From NCBI RefSeq assembly GCF_041675725.1, contig NZ_JBAYTI010000041.1:1-25861 (forward strand): DNA of 25,861 nucleotides, read 5' to 3'. The translations under genes were made by a program, and so were the position numbers. Under the pieces are notes generated by a model. The model was not told where the DNA came from and did not search any database. It saw only the letters and a program-made list of their open reading frames with translations. Positions within the stretch are counted from its first letter, which is position 1, and every line of letters begins with the position of its first letter. Positions 18,199-25,188 of the stretch are shown piece by piece. The DNA comes from Castellaniella sp041675725 (GTDB taxonomy: Bacteria; Pseudomonadota; Gammaproteobacteria; Burkholderiales; Burkholderiaceae_B).

Positions 18199-19509
18199 TT
18201 ACCGGGTACCCATCAGGGTATCAAAATCCACGGCCTCATCGGTGACCTTGGCGACGCCCAGCACATGATCGACCACATTGTCTTCGAGGACGAAGGATTC
18301 GATTTCTGCCCGGCGCTGCTTGTCGGACAGGTAATACGCAACCACCTGGGCCGGTTGCTCGTAGCTTTGGGCGAATTCCTCGATGCGGGCGCGCACCTGC
18401 TCGGGCCGGGCCTTGAGTTCGGCCTGGCGGATGAGCTCACCCACCAGCAGCCCCAGACGCACCCGGCGCTCGGCTTCGGGGCGCAACTGGTCTTCGGGCA
18501 GATCGATGGTGTCGGCATTGGGCAGGCCGCGCTGGGTGAGTTCTTCGCGCATGGCCTTGATGCGTTCCTGGAGCTCGCTGTCGACCAGCGCTTTGGGGAG
18601 ATCGAAGGCGCAGGCGGCCGCCAGCGCATCCATGACGCTGGCCTTGGTGCGATTGCGGGCACGGGCACGGGCCTCGCGCTCGACATTGCCGCGGATTTCG
18701 AGCATCAGGGCCTCGACGTCGCCCTCGGCCTGCCCCAGGGCCCGCGCAAAATCGGCATCGAGTTCGGGCAGCTCGGGTTCGGCGACTTCTTTGACTTTGA
18801 TGGTGAATTCGGCCTCTTTGCCTGCGACGTCGGGGCTGCCGTAGTCGTCGGGGAACTTGAGCGGGAAGGTCTTTTCGTCGCCCGCCTGCATGCCCTGGAC
18901 GGCCAATTCGAATTCGGGCAGCATGCGCCCCTGCCCCAGCACGAAGGGAAAGTCTTCGGCGGTGCCGCCTTCGAAGGCCACACTGTCGATCGTGCCGGCG
19001 AAATCGAGGGTGACCCGATCGCCGTCCTGGGCGACCCGGCCTTCGACCGGCCTGAATACCGTGCGCTGCTGACGCAGGATGGCGACTGTCTTGTCGACTT
19101 CGGCATCGCCGATTTCCACTGTGCTGCGCACGACTTCAAGCGCGCCCAAATCGGGGATCGCAACCTCGGGATAGACTTCGAAGGTGGCTGAAAACGCCAT
19201 CACGCCGTCTTCGACCCCTTCGACCTTGGGCTCGAGCACGGGGGCGCCCGCAAGGCGTAGATCGGCCTCTTCGATGACCTTGTCGAGCGACTTGCCGATC
19301 TGGGTGTTGATGACCTCGTAGCGCACGGACGGCCCATGGCTGCGTTCGATGATGGACAGCGGCGCCTTGCCTGGACGAAAGCCCTGCACCTTGGCCGTAC
19401 GCGCAATGCGCTTGAGCTGGGCCTGAACTTCTTTTTCGACGTCGGCGACCAAGACGGTCAGATCCACTCGGCGCTCAAGGCCGGACAATTTTTCAACCAC
19501 GGGCTGCAT
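18199..19509 (-). CDS. tig: Trigger factor (ribosome-associated chaperone, PPIase)
   Basis: Trigger factor binds the ribosomal exit tunnel at protein L23 and protects nascent chains. The product has 436 residues (E. coli 432). The ribosome-binding signature GFRPGKAP is at 43-50, the E. coli position. The FKBP-like PPIase domain lies around 160-245 (DGDRVTLDFAGTIDSVAFEG, and FPDDYGSPDVAGKEAEF). The helical C-terminal arms form the rest. It is the first gene of tig-clpP-clpX. A TAAAAT -10-like box on the minus strand precedes it, without a clear -35. It is divergent from the tRNA-Leu gene across a region with a 10-bp inverted repeat. Confidence 0.97.
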   Translation of the reverse strand: MQPVVEKLSGLERRVDLTVLVADVEKEVQAQLKRIARTAKVQGFRPGKAPLSIIERSHGPSVRYEVINTQIGKSLDKVIEEADLRLAGAPVLEPKVEGVEDGVMAFSATFEVYPEVAIPDLGALEVVRSTVEIGDAEVDKTVAILRQQRTVFRPVEGRVAQDGDRVTLDFAGTIDSVAFEGGTAEDFPFVLGQGRMLPEFELAVQGMQAGDEKTFPLKFPDDYGSPDVAGKEAEFTIKVKEVAEPELPELDADFARALGQAEGDVEALMLEIRGNVEREARARARNRTKASVMDALAAACAFDLPKALVDSELQERIKAMREELTQRGLPNADTIDLPEDQLRPEAERRVRLGLLVGELIRQAELKARPEQVRARIEEFAQSYEQPAQVVAYYLSDKQRRAEIESFVLEDNVVDHVLGVAKVTDEAVDFDTLMGTR

Positions 19510-19573
19510 CAGGTACCTATCGAGAGTGAGACAGTGAACAAACGAGTCATTTTAGCGGAAAGTCACGGCCGGC

Positions 19574-19601
19574 ACAGGGCGCGGCCGCCGACGCGCCCTG
19601 T
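19574..19601. repeat. 10-bp perfect inverted repeat between tig and tRNA-Leu
   Basis: ACAGGGCGCG and CGCGCCCTGT pair perfectly around an 8-base loop. The element lies between the divergent tig and tRNA-Leu promoters, just upstream of the tRNA TATAAT box. There is no T-tract. It could be a protein-binding site or a cruciform-forming element; its role is unknown. Confidence 0.6.
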
Positions 19602-19620
19602 AGGCCGGATGTTCACACGC

Positions 19621-19626
19621 TATAAT
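19621..19626 (+). promoter_or_regulatory. -10 box of the tRNA-Leu promoter
   Basis: A perfect TATAAT lies 13 bases before the mature tRNA 5' end. The bases at the -35 distance (CTGTAG) are a poor match, and they overlap the end of the 10-bp inverted repeat. Confidence 0.6.
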
Positions 19627-19639
19627 TCCATGCCCGATT

Positions 19640-19724
19640 GCGAACGTGGCGGAATTGGTAGACGCACCAGGTTTAGGTCCTGGCGCCGCAAGGCGTGAGA
19701 GTTCAAGTCTCTCCGTTCGCACCA
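19640..19724 (+). tRNA. tRNA-Leu (anticodon UAG)
   Basis: An 85-base class II tRNA with encoded CCA. The acceptor stem pairs GCGAACG with CGTTCGC, and the discriminator base is A. The D-arm region is GGCGGAATTGGTAGACGC. The anticodon stem pairs CCAGG with CCTGG around the loop TTTAGGT, giving anticodon TAG, which reads CUA and other CUN codons. The long variable arm (GCCGCAAGGCG) is typical of tRNA-Leu, and the T-arm has GTTCAAG. No intrinsic terminator is seen before the convergent gene 21 bases away. Confidence 0.97.
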
Positions 19725-19745
19725 CAGCGGGCAAAGGCCAGCGCC

Positions 19746-20954
19746 CTAGTGGCTAACCAGGCTGCAGGTACTTTCGTCCAGCCCACCGAACGCCACTTCA
19801 CCGTCCACTGTCGCCAGGCGCTCCATGTAATCCCAGGGCTTTTTGGATTCTTCCGGCGTCTTGACGCGGAAGAGATAGAAGTCGTGCACCATGGTGCCGT
19901 CTTCGCGGATGTGCCCCTTGGAATACATGTCGTCGATCTGCATGGTGCGCAATTGCGCCATGACCTTGTCGGGATCATCGGAGCCCGCCGCTTCCACCGC
20001 CTTCAGGTAGGTGAGCGTGGCAGAGTAATCGGCCGCATGGTTGCCGTTGGGCATCTTGCCAACCACGTCGTAGTATCGCTGGGCAAAAGCACGGGTCTGG
20101 TCGTTGGTATCCCAGTACCAGGGCTCGGCCAGCAACAGGCCCTGCGCGTTGGCCAGCCCCATGGCGTGTACGTTGGTCACGTACATCAGCAGGGCCGCGA
20201 CCTTCATCTGGTCGGTCAGGCCAAACTCCTGGCTGGTGTTGATGGCGTTGATCGTGTCGTCTCCCGCGTTGGCCAGGGCCAGAACCTGGGGGTTGGCCGC
20301 CTGGGCCTGCAGGACGAAGGACGAGAAATCGCTGGTGCCCAACGGCGCCCTGACACGCCCGGTGACGTGGCCGCCGTTTTTCTCGAGCACGTCGACGGCT
20401 TCTTTTTCGAGATCATGGCCAAAGGTATAGTCGGCCGTAAGGAAATACCAGTCTTTGCCGCCTTCTTTCAATATGGCGGACACGATGGTCCGGGCGACCG
20501 AGCGCGTATTGTAATGATATTGGACGGTATAGGGCGTGCACTTGTCATTGGTGAATGCGGTCGACCCCCCGCCCACGTTCATGAAAACGAATTTTTTGTC
20601 GTTCAGAAGGCCATTGACCGCCAGCAGTACGGCAGAATTGTCGCCCCCGACGATCATGTCGAGCTTTTCTTCATCCAGCCACTGGCGCGCGATCGATGCG
20701 CCGATGTCGGCTTTGGCCTGGTGGTCTGCCACGTAAAGCTGGATGGGCTTGCCCGCCACCGTACCGTTGAAATCTTCGATCGCCAGCTGGATGGCCGTTT
20801 TACCCCCAATGCCCGTGTTGTCCGAGTACGGGCCAGAGAGGTCGGCCAAGTATCCAATACGCACTTCGTCCTGTGAAATGTCCGCCCAGCTTGTGCCTGC
20901 CATGGCCAAGGCCAGGATGCCGATACCCCATTTCAATGTCGATGCTGCTGCCAT
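19746..20954 (-). CDS. ABC transporter substrate-binding protein, branched-chain amino acid (LivK) type
   Basis: A 402-residue periplasmic binding protein of the Peripla_BP_6 type. The signal peptide covers about residues 1-24 (GIGILALAMAGTSWA, then DIS). The mature start EVRIGYLADLSGPYSDNTG is the family signature, and AADYSATLTYLKAVEAAGS lies in the second lobe. The ATG at 20954 has AGGAG 7 bases upstream. No permease or ATPase gene is adjacent, so it is an orphan that probably feeds a LIV-type transporter encoded elsewhere. It may be co-transcribed with the esterase and acyl-CoA dehydrogenase upstream (gaps of 63 and 79 bases). Such proteins in betaproteobacteria often bind aromatic or short-chain acids; the ligand here is unknown. 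Confidence 0.92.
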   Translation of the reverse strand: MAAASTLKWGIGILALAMAGTSWADISQDEVRIGYLADLSGPYSDNTGIGGKTAIQLAIEDFNGTVAGKPIQLYVADHQAKADIGASIARQWLDEEKLDMIVGGDNSAVLLAVNGLLNDKKFVFMNVGGGSTAFTNDKCTPYTVQYHYNTRSVARTIVSAILKEGGKDWYFLTADYTFGHDLEKEAVDVLEKNGGHVTGRVRAPLGTSDFSSFVLQAQAANPQVLALANAGDDTINAINTSQEFGLTDQMKVAALLMYVTNVHAMGLANAQGLLLAEPWYWDTNDQTRAFAQRYYDVVGKMPNGNHAADYSATLTYLKAVEAAGSDDPDKVMAQLRTMQIDDMYSKGHIREDGTMVHDFYLFRVKTPEESKKPWDYMERLATVDGEVAFGGLDESTCSLVSH

Positions 20955-21017
20955 GATGATCTCCTGAAGATCTGGTAAATGGATGACAGATCATTAGAGC
21001 AAATGGCTGGGGCTTGA

Positions 21018-21620
21018 TCAAGAATAAGACGTTGGCCCCCGCAGCGCAAATTCGAGCACCTCGGGCATATAACGCTCGAAATCGGAGATCCCGTGATCAC
21101 TGCCATCGATGATGCGCTGGCCGCACCCCGCATATCGCAGCTGCATCTCGCGCCAATCCAGCACTTCGTCTCCCGTGGCGGCCAATAGAAAATATCGCTC
21201 CGGCCGCGACAGGATGGGGATGTCCGCTTCGGCCCGGGCCAGTTCGGTGACGTGCGTGGGCAGGAATTCGAATGGCTGATCGCCATGGAACGTACGATGC
21301 AGCCCCACCTGGGTGGCCAGGTCGCGTGCGGCATGGACCACGGGGTTGAGCAGAATGGCGCGGCAGCCGGTCTGTTCAGCCAGCCAAGTGGCATAAAAAC
21401 CGCCCAATGACGAGCCGATGACCACGACGTCGCGGGCGGGTATGGCCGCGGCCTGCCCCGTCGCCAGATCCAGCGCCAGGCGCATGGCCTCTGCGGGGCT
21501 GGCTGGCAGCTGGGGACAATGCCACCGATGCGCCAAGCCGCGGCGCATGAACTGCGCCCCGAGCAGGCGGGCCTTGAAGGAATCCGGCGAGGACCGAAAG
21601 CCGTGCAGATACAGGATCAT
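21018..21620 (-). CDS. YqiA/UPF0227-type alpha/beta-hydrolase esterase
   Basis: A 200-residue alpha/beta hydrolase. It begins MILYLHGFRSSPDSFKA, the typical start of the YqiA family (E. coli YqiA, 193 aa). The nucleophile elbow is GSSLG with Ser71 in VVIGSSLGGFYATWLAE. The candidate acid is Asp in AATGDEVLDW, and the catalytic His is in DGSDHGISDF. YqiA is known as an esterase acting on short acyl and palmitoyl-CoA-type substrates. The start at 21620 was chosen by family alignment; an open extension to 21731 adds unrelated residues. It lies between an acyl-CoA dehydrogenase gene and a binding-protein gene on the same strand. Confidence 0.85.
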   Translation of the reverse strand: MILYLHGFRSSPDSFKARLLGAQFMRRGLAHRWHCPQLPASPAEAMRLALDLATGQAAAIPARDVVVIGSSLGGFYATWLAEQTGCRAILLNPVVHAARDLATQVGLHRTFHGDQPFEFLPTHVTELARAEADIPILSRPERYFLLAATGDEVLDWREMQLRYAGCGQRIIDGSDHGISDFERYMPEVLEFALRGPTSYS

Positions 21621-21699
21621 GGGCGGAGTGCCTTTGCAGGCGGATTCGACCCCGCCATTTCCTCGACCCGGGACGCGTCGGTGGACATCATGAACGATC

Positions 21700-22851
21700 T
21701 CAGGCCAATTCACGCAGCATCTGGCGTGCAATCACCAGTTGCTGGATCTGGGTTGTGCCTTCGTAGATACGGAACAAGCGCGCATCCCGGTAGAAACGCT
21801 CGATCCCGTATTCACTCATGTAGCCGGCGCCCCCAAAAATCTGTACGGCCCGATCCGCCACGCGGCCACACATTTCTGATGCAAACAATTTTGCGCAAGA
21901 CGCCTCGGTGGTTACCGGCAACCCGTCGTCGCGCCGGCACGCCGCATCGATGACCATGCTGCGCGCCGCATAGATCTCGGCCTTGCTGTCGGCCAGCATC
22001 GCCTGGATGAGCTGGAACTCGCCAATCGCCCGGCCAAACTGCCGCCGCTGGGCCGCATAGCGCAAGGCCTCGTCCAGCATGCGCTCGGCGACGGCCACAC
22101 AGATTGCGGCAATGTGGATCCTGCCCTTGTCCAGCACTTTCATGGCCGTTTTGAAGCCACGGCCCTCGACCCCGCCGATCAGATTCGCGGCTGGCACCCG
22201 GCAATTCTCGAAGATGACGTCACAAGTATGCGCCCCTTGCTGGCCCATTTTCCGGTCGCGCTTGCCCAGACTGATGCCCGGGCTGTCGGCGTCCACGATG
22301 AATGCGGAGATCCCGTCCGCGCCTGCCCGGGACGGGTCCGTTCGGGCCATCAAAGTGAATACACCGGCGTGCGGCGCATTGGTGATGAAACGCTTGGTGC
22401 CGTTGACGACGTAGGCGCCGCCGTCCCGGATGGCGGTGGTTTTCAGCGACGCGGCATCCGAGCCGGCCTCCGGCTCAGTCAAGGCAAACGAGGCGATCAG
22501 CCGGCCCGTGGCCATGCGTGGCAGATAGCGCTGTTTTTGCTCTTCGGTGCCATCCAGAAGAATGCCCTGCGAGCCGATGCCGACAGTGGTTCCGATCAAT
22601 GACCGGAATGCCGGCGATGCGCGCCCCAGTTCCAGCATGGCCCGGACCTCTTCCTCCATGGTCAGTTCGAGCCCCCCGTACGCCTCGGGAATGGTAAGCC
22701 CGAACAGGCCGATGTCCTGCATTTCAGCCACGATATCAGCGGGGATTTCATCCGTTCGGGCGATCAGGTCCTCGTTTGGAATCAAGCGCTCGCGCACGAA
22801 GCGCGCAATGTTGCTTAAAAGAATGTTCAGTGTTTCCTGCTCCCGGATCAT
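21700..22851 (-). CDS. Acyl-CoA dehydrogenase family protein
   Basis: A 383-residue FAD flavoprotein that introduces a 2,3-double bond into an acyl-CoA thioester. The FAD/substrate motif FALTEPEAGSDAASLKTTA is present. The C-terminal block YAAQRRQFGRAIGEFQLIQ is followed by QIFGGAGYMSEYGIERFYRD. The catalytic-base region is RIYEGTTQIQ, with Glu364 in the position used by short/medium-chain and glutaryl-type enzymes. The ATG at 22851 gives MIREQETLNILLSNIARF, with GGAGG about 10 bases upstream; longer in-frame extensions do not fit the family. It is divergent from an SDR-thiolase operon, across a region with paired operators. Substrate unknown. Confidence 0.93.
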   Translation of the reverse strand: MIREQETLNILLSNIARFVRERLIPNEDLIARTDEIPADIVAEMQDIGLFGLTIPEAYGGLELTMEEEVRAMLELGRASPAFRSLIGTTVGIGSQGILLDGTEEQKQRYLPRMATGRLIASFALTEPEAGSDAASLKTTAIRDGGAYVVNGTKRFITNAPHAGVFTLMARTDPSRAGADGISAFIVDADSPGISLGKRDRKMGQQGAHTCDVIFENCRVPAANLIGGVEGRGFKTAMKVLDKGRIHIAAICVAVAERMLDEALRYAAQRRQFGRAIGEFQLIQAMLADSKAEIYAARSMVIDAACRRDDGLPVTTEASCAKLFASEMCGRVADRAVQIFGGAGYMSEYGIERFYRDARLFRIYEGTTQIQQLVIARQMLRELA

Positions 22852-22934
22852 GACGACACGGCCTCCCTGATGGACGGAATGCCTGGAATCCTGCGATGCA
22901 GCGTCCGACAGGTCAAGTCGGCCCCCTAGATAGT

Positions 22935-22949
22935 TCCGTACATTGAAAA
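22935..22949 (+). promoter_or_regulatory. Putative IclR-type operator, left copy
   Basis: TTCCGTACATTGAAA resembles the TTCCG-N5-CGGAA palindromes bound by many IclR-family regulators. It agrees at 12 of 15 positions with the reverse complement of the right-hand copy (23014-23028). It lies on the acyl-CoA dehydrogenase side. The nine bases GTTCCGTAC (22933-22941) are repeated exactly, inverted, at 23021-23029. Confidence 0.45.
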
Positions 22950-23013
22950 TGAAATTCGATATTCCAATGAAGAAATTCACGACGAAACAGTGTCTTATAA
23001 CCAAAGCGCTTAT

Positions 23014-23028
23014 TTCCATAGTACGGAA
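23014..23028 (-). promoter_or_regulatory. Putative IclR-type operator, right copy
   Basis: TTCCATAGTACGGAA is a 15-base imperfect palindrome with TTCC and GGAA ends. Read on the minus strand it is a close copy of the left operator; the two centres are 79 bp apart in inverted orientation. It lies on the SDR-thiolase side. No regulator gene is present in the window. Confidence 0.45.
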
Positions 23029-23172
23029 CATACTGACAATGCCCGTTGACGCGCCCGTGCTCCGTCGCAAATCATTCCCCTGTGTGCGCTGGCATTCGAC
23101 ACCACGCCAATGGGGTGGACGCATGCCACAGCCGTACCGCCCGCCTGCAACGATATCGACACGAGGAGCGCC

Positions 23173-23922
23173 ATGGATCTAGGACTGACAGGAAAAACCG
23201 CGATCGTCACCGGTTCGGCCAGAGGCTTGGGCGCCGCGACCGCGCGGCGTCTGGCAATCGAGGGCGCTCACGTGATCATCACCGACATCAGCGCCGAATC
23301 CGCGCACCGGCTGACCCGCGCGCTCACGGCCGAAGGCCTCAGCGCCCACTGCATCGTCGCCGACGTCACCCGCAACGACGACGTCACCCGGCTGGTCGAC
23401 GAAACCCTGAGCGTGTTCGGCGGCGTGCATGTGCTGGTCAACAACGCAGGCTTTCCGCGCGATGCGTACTTGGTGGACATGACCGACCAAGACTGGGACG
23501 CGGTGATAGACGTGATGCTCAAGGGCGCTTTTCTGACCACGCGGGCAGTCATGCCGCAGATGATCAAACAGCGCTGGGGGCGCGTCATCAACATCAGCTC
23601 GCGGGCCCATTTCGGCAACCCGACCCAAGTCAACTACGCGACGGCCAAAGCAGGCCTGATCGGCATGGCGAAGGCCATTGCCATCGAAGAAGGGCGCTAC
23701 GGCATCACCGCGAACTGCATTGCCCCCGGCTTCATGGACACCGAAATGATTCAGGCTCTGCCCACCTACGAGGTCATCAAGGAGCGTGCCCTCCGTTCCC
23801 AGCCGGTCAAGCGCCCCGGCGCACCCGACGACGTAGCCGATGCGGTTGCCTTCCTGGCCAGCGAACGCGCATCATTCATCAGCGGCGAAGTCCTGCACGT
23901 CACCGGAGGGCGTTATGGCTGA
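23173..23922 (+). CDS. Short-chain dehydrogenase/reductase (FabG-like, NAD-preferring)
   Basis: A 249-residue classical SDR. The cofactor motif TGSARGLG is at 14-21, and Asp38 at the end of beta-2 (IITDIS) suggests NAD(H) rather than NADP(H). NNAG is at 90-93. The catalytic set is Asn (LKGAF region), Ser142/143 in INISS, Tyr155 and Lys159 in YATAK. The C-terminus FISGEVLHVTGG is typical of FabG-like enzymes. The ATG at 23173 has GAGGAG 5 bases upstream; an ATG at 23110 lacks such a site. Its stop overlaps the thiolase start by 8 bases, so it probably oxidises a 3-hydroxyacyl-CoA for that thiolase. This pairing is inferred from context. Confidence 0.93.
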   Translation: MDLGLTGKTAIVTGSARGLGAATARRLAIEGAHVIITDISAESAHRLTRALTAEGLSAHCIVADVTRNDDVTRLVDETLSVFGGVHVLVNNAGFPRDAYLVDMTDQDWDAVIDVMLKGAFLTTRAVMPQMIKQRWGRVINISSRAHFGNPTQVNYATAKAGLIGMAKAIAIEEGRYGITANCIAPGFMDTEMIQALPTYEVIKERALRSQPVKRPGAPDDVADAVAFLASERASFISGEVLHVTGGRYG

Positions 23923-25129
23923 ACTGAGGAGAGCCGCCATCGTCTGTCCGCTACGGACCCCCGTGGGTAAATTCGGTGGCCAACTCAAAAATGTTCCTGT
24001 CGAAGAACTGGGCGCCATCGTAGCGCGCGCCATCATTCAGCGTACGGGCCTGGATCCCGCGCGCCTAGACGACGTGGTGTTTGCGCAAAGCTACGCGAAT
24101 AGCGAAACCCCGTGCACAGGGCGCTGGGTCGCACTGCAGGCCGGCTTTCCGATCGAAGTGCCGGGCATGCAGCTGGATCGTCGCTGTGGCGGCGGCCTGC
24201 AGGCAGTCGCGACAGCGGCGATGATGGTTCAGACAGGGGTCGCCGACGTCGTCATGGCCGGTGGGGTGGAAAGCATGAGCAACATCGAGTACTACACCAC
24301 AGACATGCGTTGGGGCCGGCGGGCCGGCTCGGCCATTTTGCACGACCGCCTCGCTCGCGGCCGCGAGCGATCGCAGCCAGAGGCCCGGTTCGGCCACATC
24401 AGCGGCATGATCGAAACCGCCGAAAATCTGGCCCGCGACTACCACATTACACGTGAACAGTCCGATGCCTTTGCCGTACGCAGCCATCAGCGGGCGGCCG
24501 ACGCATGGGCGAGCGGGCGTTTCGCCGACGAAATCGTGCCGGTGTCCGTACCACAACGCAAGGGCGACCCCGTGACGTTCGACCGCGATGAAGGCGTGCG
24601 CAGCGACTCCACGCCAGAGCGTTTGGCCGGATTCCGCCCGATCCAGCCCGACGGCGTCGTTACCGCGGCCAATGCATGCCAGCAAAATGACGCAGCGGCG
24701 GCGTGCCTGGTCGTCGCAGAAGACAAGCTGCAGGCGCTCGGGCTGCAGCCGGCCGCCTGGCTGCTGGGCTGGGCTGCGGCGGGCTGCGAACCGTCGCGGA
24801 TGGGCATCGGCCCCGTTCCTGCCGTCGCCAAAGTATTGGCGCGCACTGGTCTCACCCTGAAGCAGATGGACCTCATCGAGCTGAACGAGGCTTTTGCCTG
24901 CCAGGTCCTGGCCTGCATCCAGGGTTGGGGCAGCCACCTCGACGAACTCGACGAACGCCTCAACGTCAATGGCTCGGGGATTTCCCTGGGTCATCCGGTG
25001 GGGGCGACCGGCGTACGCATCCTGACCACGCTGCTGCATGAACTGGGCCGCCGCAAGGGGCGCTACGGGTTGGAAACCATGTGCATCGGCGGAGGTCAAG
25101 GCATCGCAGCCATTTTTGAGCGCGCCTGA
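23915..25129 (+). CDS. Acetyl-CoA acyltransferase (thiolase)
   Basis: A 404-residue type II thiolase that cleaves 3-ketoacyl-CoA with CoA, or condenses acetyl-CoA. The nucleophile Cys91 is in LDRRCGGGLQAV; the residue two after Cys is Gly where Ser is common. NEAFA follows in LIELNEAFACQVLA. His360 is in GISLGHPVGATG and the acid/base Cys390 in CIGGGQGIA. The start at 23915 has GGAGGG 6 bases upstream and overlaps the SDR stop by 8 bases, showing translational coupling. Together with the SDR and the divergent acyl-CoA dehydrogenase it supplies most of a beta-oxidation-like cycle; no enoyl-CoA hydratase is seen in the window. Confidence 0.95.
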   Translation: MAELRRAAIVCPLRTPVGKFGGQLKNVPVEELGAIVARAIIQRTGLDPARLDDVVFAQSYANSETPCTGRWVALQAGFPIEVPGMQLDRRCGGGLQAVATAAMMVQTGVADVVMAGGVESMSNIEYYTTDMRWGRRAGSAILHDRLARGRERSQPEARFGHISGMIETAENLARDYHITREQSDAFAVRSHQRAADAWASGRFADEIVPVSVPQRKGDPVTFDRDEGVRSDSTPERLAGFRPIQPDGVVTAANACQQNDAAAACLVVAEDKLQALGLQPAAWLLGWAAAGCEPSRMGIGPVPAVAKVLARTGLTLKQMDLIELNEAFACQVLACIQGWGSHLDELDERLNVNGSGISLGHPVGATGVRILTTLLHELGRRKGRYGLETMCIGGGQGIAAIFERA

Positions 25130-25188
25130 TTCGATTCACGCACGCTTTTACTTTAGCCCGGCAACCAAGGGCATCTCGAGGAGACATC

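Larger units (their letters stand above)
22852..23172. other. 321-bp divergent control region between acyl-CoA dehydrogenase and SDR genes
   Basis: No gene is supported here. The middle (about 22930-23040) is markedly AT-richer than the flanks and carries regulatory-looking structure. There are two inverted copies of a TTCC-N7-GGAA-like operator (22935-22949 and 23014-23028). GAAATTC occurs twice 21 bp apart (22951-22957 and 22972-22978), and there is a palindrome AAGCGCTT (23004-23011). Promoter hexamers could not be assigned with confidence. The SDR ribosome-binding site GAGGAG is at the right edge. Confidence 0.6.

Noticed and set aside
18169..19191. 340-codon open frame on the plus strand opposite tig
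   Set aside because: Antisense shadow of trigger factor; repetitive Gly/Leu/Asp composition without motifs.
19640..19760. tRNA-Leu as an integration site for a mobile element
   Set aside because: No integrase and no repeat of the tRNA 3' end is visible, and both flanks are ordinary genes.
19695..20876. 393-codon plus-strand frame starting inside tRNA-Leu, opposite the binding protein
   Set aside because: Starts within a tRNA and is fully antisense to a gene with a signal peptide, strong ribosome-binding site and family signature.
24065..25099. 344-codon minus-strand frame opposite the thiolase
   Set aside because: Antisense shadow; the plus strand encodes all thiolase catalytic motifs.
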